A stretch of 64,000 nt of DNA from Thiobacillus denitrificans DSM 12475 (GCF_000376425.1 NZ_AQWL01000001.1:380846-444845); one strand, 5' to 3'. Positions 18,530-27,133 are shown, numbered from the stretch's first letter. Made by a program: numbers and translations. The notes: generated from the sequence alone by a model not told the origin.

Positions 18530-21500
18530 ACCGGCCGGCGCCGGAGCCACAACCAGTACAGGGCGGGGATGACGAAGAGCGACAACAGTGGCGCGGTCAG
18601 CATGCCGCCCACCAGCGGCGCCGCAATGCGCTTCATGACATCGGAGCCGGCGCCGTCGCTGAACATGACGGGCAGCAGGCCGGCCACGATCACCGCCACC
18701 GTCATCATCTTGGGCCGCACGCGCAGCAACGCGCCCTGAACGATCGCCTGCCGCAGCGCGGCGTGGTCGGTCAGGCGCCCGGCCTGGCGCGCTTCCTTGA
18801 TGGCGTTGTCGAGATACAGCAGCATGACCACGCCGAATTCCGCCGCCACCCCGGCCAGCGCGATGAACCCGACCCCCACTGCGACGGACAGGTTGTAGCC
18901 CAGCCAGTAGGTGAGCCAGAAACCGCCCACCAGCGAGAAGGGCAGGCAGATGGCCACCAGCAGCACCTTGCCGGGGTGGCGGAAATGCAGGTAAAGCAGC
19001 AGCAAAACGAGCAGCAGGGTGAACGGGATGACCCATTGCAGCCGCTCCCTGGCGTGCTGCATGTTCACGTACTGCCCCGACCAGGTGATGGCGTAGCCTG
19101 GCTGCAGCTTGGCCTGCGTTTCGATGGCCCGCTTCGCGGCATCGACATAGCCTCCCAGATCGCGCGTCTCCAGGTCGACGTAGACATAGCCGGTAAGCCG
19201 GCCATTCTCGCTCTTGATCTCGGCCGGCCCGTCGCTGATGCTCAGTTTCGCCAGGGTTCCGAGCGGTACCTGGATGCCGGCCGGAGTCGTGATCCGGCTG
19301 GCGGCCATGGCGTCCATGGAGTCGCGCAGGGCACGCGGATAGCGCAGGTTGACGGAAAAGCGCTCGCGCCCGTCCACCACCGTGCTGATGTTTTCCCCGC
19401 CGATGGCGCTCTGCACCAGGCGCTGGATGTCGGCCACCGTGACGCCGTAGCGCGCGGCCTGGACGCGGTCGATATCGATGTCCAGATAGCGCCCGCCGGT
19501 CACGCGCTCGCCGAATACCGTGCGCGTTCCGGGAACCCGCTGCAATACCCGCTCGAGCGTTTCCGCCAGCGCGGCAATGCCATTCAGGTCGGGGCCGGTG
19601 ATTTTGATGCCGACCGCGGTGCGGATGCCGGTGGATAGCATGTCGATGCGGGTACGGATCGGATAGCCCCAGGAATTGGTCAGCCCCGGCAATCGCACCG
19701 TCTGGTCGAGCTTCCGGATCAGTTGTTCCACGGTTTGGCCGGCCGGCCATTCGCTTCTGGGCTTGAGCAGGATCGTGGTTTCCAGCATGGACAGCGGCGC
19801 CGGGTCGGTGGCGCTGTCGGCACGCCCGGCCTTGCCGAATACGCGCTCCACTTCGGGCATCTGGCTGATCAGGCGGTCGGTGATCTGCAGGATATGCGCC
19901 GCCTCGTCGACCGACACGCCGGGCAGCGTGGTGGGCATGTACAGCAGGTCGCCCTCGTACAGCGGCGGCATGAACTCGCTGCCCAGACGGGAAACCGGCC
20001 AGGCCACGCTGGCGAGCAGCAGCACGGCCAGCAGCAGCACGCTCCCGGGCCGCTTGAGGGAAGCCAGCAGAGCCGGCCGGTAAAGCGCCTGCAGGATGCG
20101 GTTGAGCGGGTTGCGGTGTTCCGCCGTGATGCGGCCGCGGATGAAATACCCCATCAATACCGGGGTCAGCGTCACTGCCAGGGCGGCGCTGGCCGCCATG
20201 GCATAGGTCTTGGTATAGGCGAGCGGCACGAACAGCTTGCCTTCCTGGCCGACGAGCATGAGCACCGGCAGAAAGGAAACCGTGATGACCAGCAGGGAAA
20301 AGAACAGTGCAGGGCCGACTTCCACCGCGCTTGCCCGCGCCACTTCCCAATGGTCGCAGCCGGGGCCGGCGCGCTCGAGATGCTTGTGCATGTTCTCGAT
20401 CATCACGATGGCGGCGTCCACCATGGCGCCGATGGCAATCGCGATGCCGCCCAGCGACATGATGTCGGCGGTGACGCCCTGTTGTTTCATGAGGATGAAT
20501 GCGGTCAGGATGCCGACCGGCAGGGTGAGCACCGCCACCAGGGAGGAGCGCAGGTGGAACAGGAACAGCAGGCAGACCAGGGCCACCACCAGCGATTCTT
20601 CCACCAGCTTGCTGCGCAGATTGTCGATGGCACGCTTGATCAGACCGGAACGGTCGTACGTGACCACCAGCTCGACGCCGGGTGGCAGGCCCGACTGGAG
20701 CTCCTTGAGGCGGGCCTTGACGCGCTCCACGGTTTCCAGCGCATTGTGGCCGTAGCGCATGACCACGATGCCGCCGGTGACCTCGCCCTCGCCGTCGAGG
20801 TCGGCCACACCCCGCCGCAGTTCCGGTCCGGTCTGGATATGCGCCACGTCCTGCAGCCGGATCGGGATTCCCTCGGTGTCCGTTCCCAGCGGAATCTGCC
20901 GGAAATCGTCCAGCGTCTTGAGGTAGCCGCGGCTTCTGATCATGTATTCGGCATGCCCCATCTCCACGATCGAACCGCCGCCGGACTGGTTGCTGTCGCG
21001 CACGGCCTGGCCAACCTTGTCCAGCGAGAGGTTGTAGGCCGCCAGCCGGTTCGGATTCACCTCGATCTGGAATTGGCGCGCCATGCCGCCCACGCTGGCC
21101 ACTTCGGCCACGCCGGGCAGGCTTTGCAACTCGTATTTCAGGAAGAAGTCCTGGGTGGCGCGCAGCTGGTCGGCGTCGTAGCGGTGGTGCCGGTCGACCA
21201 GTGCGTATTCGAATATCCAGCCGACGCCGGAAGCGTCCGGCCCGAGCGTGGGGGTAACGCCCGGGGGCAGCCGCGACGCCACCTGGCTTAGGTATTCCAG
21301 CACTCGCGAACGCGCCCAGTAAGGGTCGGTGCCTTCCTTGAAAATGATGTAGATGTAGGACTCGCCGAACATGGAAAAGCCACGCACCGCGGTGGAGCCG
21401 GGCACCGACAGCAGCGCCGAGGCAAGCGGGAAGGTCACCTGATCCTCCACCGCTTGCGGCGATTGGCCGGCGTAGCCGGTCTTGACGATGACCTGCGTGT

Positions 21501-21630
21501 CGGACAGGTCGGGGATGGCGTCGAGCGCCATGTGCTGCGCGGAATAAACCCCCCATCCTGCCAGCAGCAGGGTGCCCAGCAGCACCAGCAAGCGGTTGCG
21601 CAGCGACCATTCGATCAGGCGCTGTACCAT
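18526..21630 (-). CDS. cusA: Cu(I)/Ag(I) RND efflux transporter CusA
   Basis: A 1034-residue heavy-metal RND inner-membrane pump (HME family) driving copper or silver export by proton motive force. It begins with L-I-E-W-S-L-R-N-R and L-D-A-I-P-D-L-S-D-T-Q-V. The three methionines that bind Cu(I) in E. coli CusA are all conserved in context: Y-M-P-T-T-L-P-G, M-L-E-T-T-I and M-L-S-T-G-I. This separates it from Co/Zn/Cd CzcA pumps. It lies 2 nt after cusB. No outer-membrane CusC gene is adjacent, so another outer-membrane channel must complete the complex. Confidence 0.93.
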   Translation of the reverse strand: MVQRLIEWSLRNRLLVLLGTLLLAGWGVYSAQHMALDAIPDLSDTQVIVKTGYAGQSPQAVEDQVTFPLASALLSVPGSTAVRGFSMFGESYIYIIFKEGTDPYWARSRVLEYLSQVASRLPPGVTPTLGPDASGVGWIFEYALVDRHHRYDADQLRATQDFFLKYELQSLPGVAEVASVGGMARQFQIEVNPNRLAAYNLSLDKVGQAVRDSNQSGGGSIVEMGHAEYMIRSRGYLKTLDDFRQIPLGTDTEGIPIRLQDVAHIQTGPELRRGVADLDGEGEVTGGIVVMRYGHNALETVERVKARLKELQSGLPPGVELVVTYDRSGLIKRAIDNLRSKLVEESLVVALVCLLFLFHLRSSLVAVLTLPVGILTAFILMKQQGVTADIMSLGGIAIAIGAMVDAAIVMIENMHKHLERAGPGCDHWEVARASAVEVGPALFFSLLVITVSFLPVLMLVGQEGKLFVPLAYTKTYAMAASAALAVTLTPVLMGYFIRGRITAEHRNPLNRILQALYRPALLASLKRPGSVLLLAVLLLASVAWPVSRLGSEFMPPLYEGDLLYMPTTLPGVSVDEAAHILQITDRLISQMPEVERVFGKAGRADSATDPAPLSMLETTILLKPRSEWPAGQTVEQLIRKLDQTVRLPGLTNSWGYPIRTRIDMLSTGIRTAVGIKITGPDLNGIAALAETLERVLQRVPGTRTVFGERVTGGRYLDIDIDRVQAARYGVTVADIQRLVQSAIGGENISTVVDGRERFSVNLRYPRALRDSMDAMAASRITTPAGIQVPLGTLAKLSISDGPAEIKSENGRLTGYVYVDLETRDLGGYVDAAKRAIETQAKLQPGYAITWSGQYVNMQHARERLQWVIPFTLLLVLLLLYLHFRHPGKVLLVAICLPFSLVGGFWLTYWLGYNLSVAVGVGFIALAGVAAEFGVVMLLYLDNAIKEARQAGRLTDHAALRQAIVQGALLRVRPKMMTVAVIVAGLLPVMFSDGAGSDVMKRIAAPLVGGMLTAPLLSLFVIPALYWLWLRRRPV

Positions 21631-21632
21631 GC

Positions 21633-22949
21633 CTAATGGTCGCCCTGCATGCGCTGCGTCGCATCGCTCAGGGACGCGGCGGCATCCAGCAGGAACTGGC
21701 CGTTCACGGCAACCTGCGCGCCTTCCTGCAGCCCCTCCGTGATTTCGATCAGATCGCTGCTTTCAATGCCGGTCTCGACGGGAAACGGGATGAAGTGCCC
21801 GCTGCCGCGGGCGAGCATGACCATGTTGCCCTTGCCGGTTCGCATCACCGCGGATCGCGGCAACGCCAGCGCCTCGTGCGGGCGGGCGGCGACGACGACA
21901 TCGACGAATGAGCCGGGCCGCAGCCGTTGCTGCGCGTTGTTCACGGCAAGCCGCGCCCGCACGGTGCGGCTTGCATTGTCCAGCGTCGGGCTGGCGAATT
22001 TCAGGCGACCCTTGGCCAGCAGCGCATCCGAGTGCGGCAGCTTGACCGTCACTTCGTCGCCTTCCCTGACCCAGGCCAGCTGATCGGGATACAGCACGAT
22101 GTCGATCCAGACCGTGGCGGTATCCGCGAGCGAAAGCAGATTGGTCGCCGGACCGACATAGCTGCCCTCGCGTGCGCCAATTTGCGTGACGAAACCGGAG
22201 GCGGGCGCGCGCACGGCCACTACATCCACGGTGCGGTGGGTTTTTTCGATCTTGTCGAGGATGTCTGCGCCGACGTCGGCGTAGCCGAACCTTTCGCGAC
22301 TGCGAATCCGCTCCCGTGCCAGGCTCGCCGCCACCTGGGCGTTCTGCCCGGACAGCTCGGTCATGCGCTGCAACAGTTGATCGCGCCGCTGCAGCAATTC
22401 GATGTATTCACGCTGGCGCTGCACTAGCTCCGGCGAATAGATCTCGTACAGGATTTGCCCGGCGCGGACCGGTTGTCCCACCGCGGTGACATGCAGCTTG
22501 CGGATCCAGCCTTCGATCTTCGGGCTGACGTTATGGATCGATGCTTCGTCGATCGCTACGTTGCCGTAGGTTTGCAGCTCCCGGCCGAGGCTCTGGCGCT
22601 CCACACTCGCCAGCCTGACGCCCATCCGCTGCAAGGAGGCCGTATCGACGTGGACGCCTCCGCTGTCATGCGCTTGCGTGCCGCCGGATTCGACCAGATC
22701 CATGCCGCAAATGGGGCAGGAGCCCGCATGGTCCTGGAGTATGTGCGAGTGCATCGGGCATACCCAAAGCGTCTTCGCCGACGCTGCCTCATCCAGGCGG
22801 TCGATGCCGCTCTCTGCATGGACGGACGGTATCGTGCGGCTGGCGTCCTGGTGCGGCTGGCGTCCGGCGTAATAGCCGATGGCGGCCGCGCCGGCAGCGA
22901 TGATCAGCAGCAAACCCAAAAAGCGCAGCATGGCGAACCGGTTCGTCAT
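21633..22949 (-). CDS. cusB: Cu(I)/Ag(I) efflux periplasmic adaptor CusB
   Basis: A membrane-fusion protein of about 438 residues linking CusA to an outer-membrane channel. An N-terminal hydrophobic anchor (M-L-R-F-L-G-L-L-L-I-I-A-A-G-A) is followed by an HMBD zinc-ribbon-like metal motif (C-P-M-H ... C-P-I-C-G-M-D-L), then barrel-sandwich and beta-barrel domains. The start at 22949 places the membrane anchor at the N-terminus; an in-frame ATG at 22997 would add 16 residues lacking signal character. It is followed by cusA after 2 nt. Confidence 0.9.
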   Translation of the reverse strand: MTNRFAMLRFLGLLLIIAAGAAAIGYYAGRQPHQDASRTIPSVHAESGIDRLDEAASAKTLWVCPMHSHILQDHAGSCPICGMDLVESGGTQAHDSGGVHVDTASLQRMGVRLASVERQSLGRELQTYGNVAIDEASIHNVSPKIEGWIRKLHVTAVGQPVRAGQILYEIYSPELVQRQREYIELLQRRDQLLQRMTELSGQNAQVAASLARERIRSRERFGYADVGADILDKIEKTHRTVDVVAVRAPASGFVTQIGAREGSYVGPATNLLSLADTATVWIDIVLYPDQLAWVREGDEVTVKLPHSDALLAKGRLKFASPTLDNASRTVRARLAVNNAQQRLRPGSFVDVVVAARPHEALALPRSAVMRTGKGNMVMLARGSGHFIPFPVETGIESSDLIEITEGLQEGAQVAVNGQFLLDAAASLSDATQRMQGDH

Positions 22950-23052
22950 GTGTTGCGCCCTGCGAATTGCGGCGATAGCCGGATGGCACGCATGCACCGG
23001 TGGCCGGCCGGCACCCGGACGGCCCCAGTCGGGCTGGATTTGTTCATCCGGC

Positions 23053-23355
23053 CTAACCGTTCCGGTTTTTCGCTTTCACCAGATCCATTTTGCATATCGG
23101 ACATTTGCCTGGCCCATGCTTGTGCACCTCGGCGTGCATCGGGCAGGTCCAGCCTTTCCCGGAATTTTTTGCGGACAAGGAGTCGAGCTGGCCATTGGCG
23201 GCAACGCGGGCACTGCTGCTGGTGATGGCGCTGTCAGCCGCATGCGGGACAGCGGGTTGCGCAGCGGATGAAAGGCCGATGCCTCCGGCTGCGCCATGCA
23301 ATAAGAGGAACGTCAAAATGCCCGTAAACATTTTGAATGTGCGTTTGCAATTCAT
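23053..23355 (-). CDS. Secreted heavy-metal-binding-domain (HMBD) protein
   Basis: A 100-residue protein with an N-terminal signal-like segment (F-K-M-F-T-G-I-L-T-F-L-L-L-H) and a C-terminal HMBD motif (C-P-M-H-x8-9-G-K-C-P-I-C-K-M-D-L) like that at the start of CusB. It probably binds copper in the periplasm and could hand it to CusBA, replacing CusF. I chose ATG 23355 because the 12 residues upstream look non-signal. It sits 120 nt after nirK and 103 nt before cusB on the same strand. Confidence 0.75.
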   Translation of the reverse strand: MNCKRTFKMFTGILTFLLLHGAAGGIGLSSAAQPAVPHAADSAITSSSARVAANGQLDSLSAKNSGKGWTCPMHAEVHKHGPGKCPICKMDLVKAKNRNG

Positions 23356-23433
23356 TTCTTGATCCCTGTCAGGCTGGCCGTGCGACTGCACGGACCCGCC
23401 AACGTTGAGGAGGCCGCATGGCCTGAAGACCGC

Positions 23434-23472
23434 GGGGCAGGAGGAAAAGGCTTCCTTCCTCCTGGCAGCCCC
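23434..23472 (-). terminator. GC-rich hairpin after nirK
   Basis: Inverted arms GGGGCAGGAGGAA (23434-23446) and TTCCTCCTGGCAGCCCC (23456-23472) can fold just past the nirK stop. There is no T-run, so it may be a partial terminator or an mRNA-stabilising end that lowers cus expression relative to ncg-nirK. Confidence 0.4.
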
Positions 23473-23475
23473 GGC

Positions 23476-24411
23476 TTATCGTACGAGAATCTGCTCGCCG
23501 CGGCCCATCTTCGGATCGGCGTCGTTGCTGTACATCAGTACTGCGATGGCGCCGGTCAGCGCGCCTTTCAGCGAATGCGTGACGATCGCGTTGGCGCCTT
23601 CGACCGGTGAAACCAGATCGAAGGTGGCGGCATCGCCCGGGCCGACGGTGAAGCTTTGCAGGCCATGCTGGACGTTCTTGGGATTGCCGCTCGCATAGAC
23701 CTTGTCCCAGATGCCGGCGATGGGGTGGAAGGAAGAGAACTCGTTGGGGCCGGCGTTCACGAAGTAGATGCGCACGCGCTCGCCGGGCTTGGCCTGCAGC
23801 CAGCGGGTCGCGGCCGGGTCATGCACCGGGTCGTATTTGAAGATGCCGCCGTTGAACATGACGTTGCTCCACTTGTTCTGCATCATCTCTTCCTTGGCAT
23901 CCGGGTTCGGGTAGAGCTCGGATTGAATCAGCACGTACTCGCGGTCCGCCTTCGGCATGGCACTGGCGTCTTTCGGGTCGACGATGATGGTGCCGAACAT
24001 GCCGCGTGCAATGTGCTGAATCATCGGATCGGAACCGCAGTGGTAGAAAAACACACCCGGATAATTCGCGGTGAAGGTGAACTTCTTGTCCTCGCCCGGC
24101 TTGATGGAACCGAAATCCGTGACTACGTCCAGGCTGGCCGCATGGAAATCCATGGAATGCGAATTCTTGTTGGCCTTGTCGTTGATCAGCGTGAACTCCA
24201 CGGTATCGCCCTCGGTGACGCGCACCAATGGGCCGGGCACCTTACCGTCAAACGTCCAGCTGCGATACATCGTCCCTTTGTTGTCGATCGGCAAATCCAC
24301 TTCCTGTGCATGCAGCGTGATTTTTACCGTTTTCGCTTCGGCCTGGAACGACAGCATCGACATTGCCATCAAGCCAGCCAGAGCGATCCCCAGCATCCTG
24401 TTTTGTTTCAT
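23476..24411 (-). CDS. nirK: Copper-containing nitrite reductase-type two-domain cupredoxin (NirK)
   Basis: A periplasmic 311-residue protein with a signal peptide ending at A-E-A. Domain 1 has N-S-H-S-M-D-F-H-A and F-F-Y-H-C-x8-H-x4-M, giving a type 1 copper site (His, Cys, His, Met) and type 2 copper histidines. Domain 2 gives F-S-S-F-H-P-I-A-G and T-H-S-L-K. This is the NirK layout, reducing nitrite to NO. The SD is AAGGAG before ATG 24411. It is the last gene of an ncgABC-nirK set as in Nitrosomonas europaea. Enzyme activity is inferred from ligands and context. Confidence 0.88.
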   Translation of the reverse strand: MKQNRMLGIALAGLMAMSMLSFQAEAKTVKITLHAQEVDLPIDNKGTMYRSWTFDGKVPGPLVRVTEGDTVEFTLINDKANKNSHSMDFHAASLDVVTDFGSIKPGEDKKFTFTANYPGVFFYHCGSDPMIQHIARGMFGTIIVDPKDASAMPKADREYVLIQSELYPNPDAKEEMMQNKWSNVMFNGGIFKYDPVHDPAATRWLQAKPGERVRIYFVNAGPNEFSSFHPIAGIWDKVYASGNPKNVQHGLQSFTVGPGDAATFDLVSPVEGANAIVTHSLKGALTGAIAVLMYSNDADPKMGRGEQILVR

Positions 24412-24426
24412 TTTTAAAGCTCCTTG

Positions 24427-24828
24427 TTATTTACTTGAACCGCAGTTGCACACATGGCGCAGATACGCCGCCAATTCCCTGATTTCCTCGTCGCTCATGA
24501 CGTTGCCCCAGGCTGGCATGAGCACCGATTTGTTCACGGACAGCCCGCCTTCCTTGATGACTTGAAAAATTTCCTCGTCGGGAATGCTGCCCATCCCCTT
24601 TGCGTCGCTATGATCCCTGGGCTGTACCGACATGTCGCGGCTGTTGATACCCCTGCCGTTGCGGTTGATGCCGTGGCACTGCACGCAATAGGTGTCGTAG
24701 TTGCGAGCAGCCTTGGCGTATTGCTCGTCCGCGGCGGCGGCATTGGCCGACGGCAACATGAGACAGGAAGCCAGGGCGAGTCCTGCCACGGAAAACAGGG
24801 AAGCGGGTTGCCTGTTATTCATCATCAT
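24427..24828 (-). CDS. ncgC: Mono-heme cytochrome c (NcgC-type)
   Basis: A periplasmic cytochrome of about 133 residues with a signal peptide (cleavage near N-A-A-A-A) and one C-V-Q-C-H heme site; the later methionine in V-L-M-P-A-W-G is the likely sixth ligand. Three ATGs run in series (24828, 24825, 24822) behind GGAGG; the first overlaps the ncgB stop as ATGA. Context makes it an electron carrier for NirK or the multicopper oxidase. Confidence 0.85.
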   Translation of the reverse strand: MMMNNRQPASLFSVAGLALASCLMLPSANAAAADEQYAKAARNYDTYCVQCHGINRNGRGINSRDMSVQPRDHSDAKGMGSIPDEEIFQVIKEGGLSVNKSVLMPAWGNVMSDEEIRELAAYLRHVCNCGSSK

Positions 24829-25520
24829 TTGGCCTCCGTTGCGCTGAGTTGAAGGATGTAGCCCGTCAGCCGCTGCAGATCGGGTTCGGCAAGATTGAGC
24901 GTGGGCATCCAGATGCGCGGATCGAACCGCTGCGGGTTCTTGATATAGCTGTAGATGTAATCCCCCTGCAGGCGCTCGCCGGCTGTGTAGAGCTCGGCGC
25001 CGGACGAGCCGCCAAAGCCGGGTTTGGCCATGTGGCACGCGCCGCAGCCGCGCAGCTTGCCGAAGAACATGCCGCCCATCGCCATGCTGACTTTTTCACC
25101 CTTGAATGCCCCCTTGCTCACCAGATCGGCCGGGCCGACAAGCGCCATGAGCGCTGCGGCAGCCGCTTCGGCATCCGCCTGGGACAGCTTGGGATGCGGT
25201 GTCAAGCTCGACTCGTCCACCACGTCTTCCTTGTCGCCGGCTTTCAGATGCCGGGTGTAAAACTCGCCGGCCGGACGGATACGTACCGGGTTCTGCAGCC
25301 ATTTTTCCAGCCAGGGCTTGTTGAACTTGCTGCCCGCGTAATAAAGGTCCGGCCCCTTCCGCTCCCACAGGCGGTCGAGGCTGGTGCTTTCCGGTTTTGT
25401 AATGGCATGGCAGCTGATGCATTGCGACTGCAGGAGGCCGGCGCCGTTGCCGTCAGCGGCAAGGGCCGGGCCGGCGGCAAATCCCAACCCCAATGCAGCC
25501 AGAAGGTATCGGTTCATCAT
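24825..25520 (-). CDS. ncgB: Di-heme cytochrome c (NcgB-type)
   Basis: A secreted cytochrome of about 231 residues with two C-x2-C-H heme sites (C-I-S-C-H near the N-terminus and C-G-A-C-H in the second half) and a signal peptide ending in A-L-A-A-D. Starts at 25520 or 25517 follow AAAGGA; a GTG at 25532 is possible. It begins 12 nt after ncgA and overlaps ncgC. In Nitrosomonas the equivalent gene belongs to the ncgABC-nirK operon. Its role in electron supply is inferred. Confidence 0.85.
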   Translation of the reverse strand: MMNRYLLAALGLGFAAGPALAADGNGAGLLQSQCISCHAITKPESTSLDRLWERKGPDLYYAGSKFNKPWLEKWLQNPVRIRPAGEFYTRHLKAGDKEDVVDESSLTPHPKLSQADAEAAAAALMALVGPADLVSKGAFKGEKVSMAMGGMFFGKLRGCGACHMAKPGFGGSSGAELYTAGERLQGDYIYSYIKNPQRFDPRIWMPTLNLAEPDLQRLTGYILQLSATEAK

Positions 25521-25532
25521 TGATCCTTTCAC

Positions 25533-26588
25533 TTATTGAATGGCCTGTCCCTTGAATACGGGGGCGTCGTGCATGCCGTAGGGTTTTTTCAGGGATTCTT
25601 CGTAATAGAAATCGGGCTCGAACGCCTTGTCTTTCCAGGCGTAGAACGGATCGTCGCGGCTGATTTCGTTGTATTCGATGACCGTCATCAAGCCGCCCAT
25701 CGGCTTGTCTCCGTTCATCGTGTGGGAGTCGACGTGGTCGTGCACCATCCAGCGCCCCGGGTTGTCGGCGGTCAGGATCAGGTCGTAGCGTTCGCCAGGC
25801 CCCACCATGATGGTGTCGGCATCGTAGGGAGCGGGTAGCGCGTGGCCATCCTTGAACGCCACTTTGAAGACATGGCCGTGAATATGAATGGAATGGGTCA
25901 GATCGCCCGCGCCGATCAGGCGGATCCGGACCACGTCACCCTTGTTCACGCGCAGCGGCTGCGAATCGGGGAAGGCCTTGCCGTTGAGGGTGAAGTAATC
26001 CCATACGTCACCAGGCACGCCGCCGTATCCGGGCTTGAAGGCCCATTTTGAAGCCCAGTCGGACAACATCATGATGTAATCCTTGGTGACTGTCTTCTCG
26101 ATCGGTTTGGGGGTTTTCGGGTCGATGATGAACGGACCCCACATGCCGCGCATCGCCGCATGCTCGTTGACGTTGACATGGCAGTGGTACCACATGGTGC
26201 CGGAAGGCTCGGCCACGAACTTGTAGGTGAAGCTGTCGCCGGGCTTGATCGCCGCCTGCGTCGTATCCGGCACGCCATCCATCCGCCAGGTGCCTTTTTG
26301 CAGCAATCCATGCCAGTGGATCGTGTGCGGCAGGGTGGTGAGGTTGTTGACGTTGACCGTGACCTCGTCGCCTTCCTTGACGTGAATCAGCGGCCCCGGA
26401 ACCTGGCCATTGAATGCAAACGTATGAAATGCCTGCTTGTCCACCAGAGTGATCTTGGTGTCCTCGATCGTCATTTCGAACGTCCGCTTTTCCGCCCAGC
26501 TGGCAGTAGACACTGCCAGCAGGACAAGGACGAAAGCCATGTTTTTCAGATGGGACGCAGCAGTGAATGCAATGTTTTTTTGGGGCAT
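25533..26588 (-). CDS. ncgA: Two-domain multicopper oxidase (NcgA / blue copper oxidase type)
   Basis: A 351-residue periplasmic two-domain laccase-like oxidase. Domain 1 has H-T-I-H-W-H-G and W-Y-H-C-H-x6-H-x4-M, so the type 1 copper cysteine is here. Domain 2 has H-S-I-H-I-H-G-H and H-D-H-V-D-S-H, where aspartate replaces the type 1 cysteine; this is the type C two-domain pattern. The N-terminus carries a signal peptide ending S-W-A. I chose ATG 26588 because GAGAAGG lies 8 nt upstream; ATG 26624 is less supported. First gene of the operon. Confidence 0.88.
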   Translation of the reverse strand: MPQKNIAFTAASHLKNMAFVLVLLAVSTASWAEKRTFEMTIEDTKITLVDKQAFHTFAFNGQVPGPLIHVKEGDEVTVNVNNLTTLPHTIHWHGLLQKGTWRMDGVPDTTQAAIKPGDSFTYKFVAEPSGTMWYHCHVNVNEHAAMRGMWGPFIIDPKTPKPIEKTVTKDYIMMLSDWASKWAFKPGYGGVPGDVWDYFTLNGKAFPDSQPLRVNKGDVVRIRLIGAGDLTHSIHIHGHVFKVAFKDGHALPAPYDADTIMVGPGERYDLILTADNPGRWMVHDHVDSHTMNGDKPMGGLMTVIEYNEISRDDPFYAWKDKAFEPDFYYEESLKKPYGMHDAPVFKGQAIQ

Positions 26589-26659
26589 ATGCGCTACCTT
26601 CTCAAGCGGTCGAATATTTTTCATGGGATTGAATCGATCAGTTCACTCGAACATATTTA

Positions 26660-26675
26660 AGCCATATTCGTGCCA
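26660..26675 (-). promoter_or_regulatory. Sigma-54 (-24/-12) promoter of the ncgABC-nirK operon
   Basis: On the minus strand the 16 nt read TGGCACG-AATA-TGGCT, against the consensus TGGCACG-N4-TTGCW. All -24 bases match, the -12 GC is kept and the spacing is exact; one base differs. Predicted transcription starts near 26649, about 60 nt before ncgA. An IHF-like site (AATCAA-N4-CTA on the minus strand, 26682-26694) lies immediately upstream. Confidence 0.75.
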
Positions 26676-26737
26676 GATTTATAGCCCATTGATTATTAGT
26701 AAAAATAGGTTTTTCGTTCGGCGGATCAGGGGTGTTT

Positions 26738-26799
26738 TGTTAACAGTGAACTGCATTGTGAACGTTCACTAATAACGCATTTATCGTTAACAATAAACG
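26738..26799. promoter_or_regulatory. Three GTT-N7-AAC enhancer sites for the sigma-54 activator
   Basis: Dyads at 26738-26752, 26763-26777 and 26785-26799 share GTT-N7-AAC, with centres 25 and 22 bp apart. They lie about 70-130 bp upstream of the -24/-12 promoter, the usual place for enhancer-binding proteins. The same dyad pair precedes the activator gene at 17113-17152. The layout resembles the GT-N7-AC sites of NorR. Confidence 0.65.
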
Positions 26800-27100
26800 T
26801 TTCTGTCGTTGTGTTTTCGGGAAGCAAAGCTCGATGAGCGCCTCACGGAGCAAGAGAGCGGTCCACGCAATCCGGAGCGAAGCGGATTACTGGTCGATAC
26901 CGGGCCGCGCACAGCGCGTCGGCCCGTACGTGACGCAAGCTTTGTTGCGCGCAGCTCAACGAAGGTTGTGGGCAGCATGCAAATGAAAAGGCCCGCATCG
27001 CGGTGGGCTTTTTTGAATGGACTGTCCGAAGAGATGAATCAGGGCACCAGGAATCCGGTTCGCGTCTCCGAGCCAGGATTCATCCCCACGGCTGGAATGC
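26800..27100. other. Intergenic stretch without a supported gene
   Basis: Open frames on both strands here lack ribosome binding sites and any recognisable domain. The stretch carries a hairpin at 26986-27014 and otherwise simple GC-rich sequence. It separates the ncg enhancers from the tRNA-Arg terminator. Confidence 0.5.
26986..27014. terminator. Bidirectional hairpin terminator
   Basis: GCCCGC (26991-26996) pairs with GTGGGC (27003-27008), extended by A/T pairs. T-runs lie on both sides, six on the plus strand. It could back up the tRNA terminator or insulate the ncg enhancer region. Confidence 0.6.
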
Positions 27101-27133
27101 AAAAAGGCCGGCTCCTTGATGGAACCGGCCTTT
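27101..27133 (-). terminator. Rho-independent terminator of tRNA-Arg
   Basis: On the minus strand AAAGGCCGGTTCC and GGAGCCGGCCTTTTT pair with a 5-nt loop and end in five T. It starts 8 nt past the tRNA 3' end. Confidence 0.88.

Noticed and set aside
23374..23390. A sigma-54-like sequence on the plus strand (TGGCCGT-N4-CTGCA).
   Set aside because: Three of seven -24 bases differ, and it points away from the genes on the minus strand.
26617..26624. TTTTTCAT, identical to the target described for Tn4371-family insertion.
   Set aside because: It lies in the ncgA leader, far from the trb end of the element, with host promoter and tRNA in between; an 8-mer by chance.
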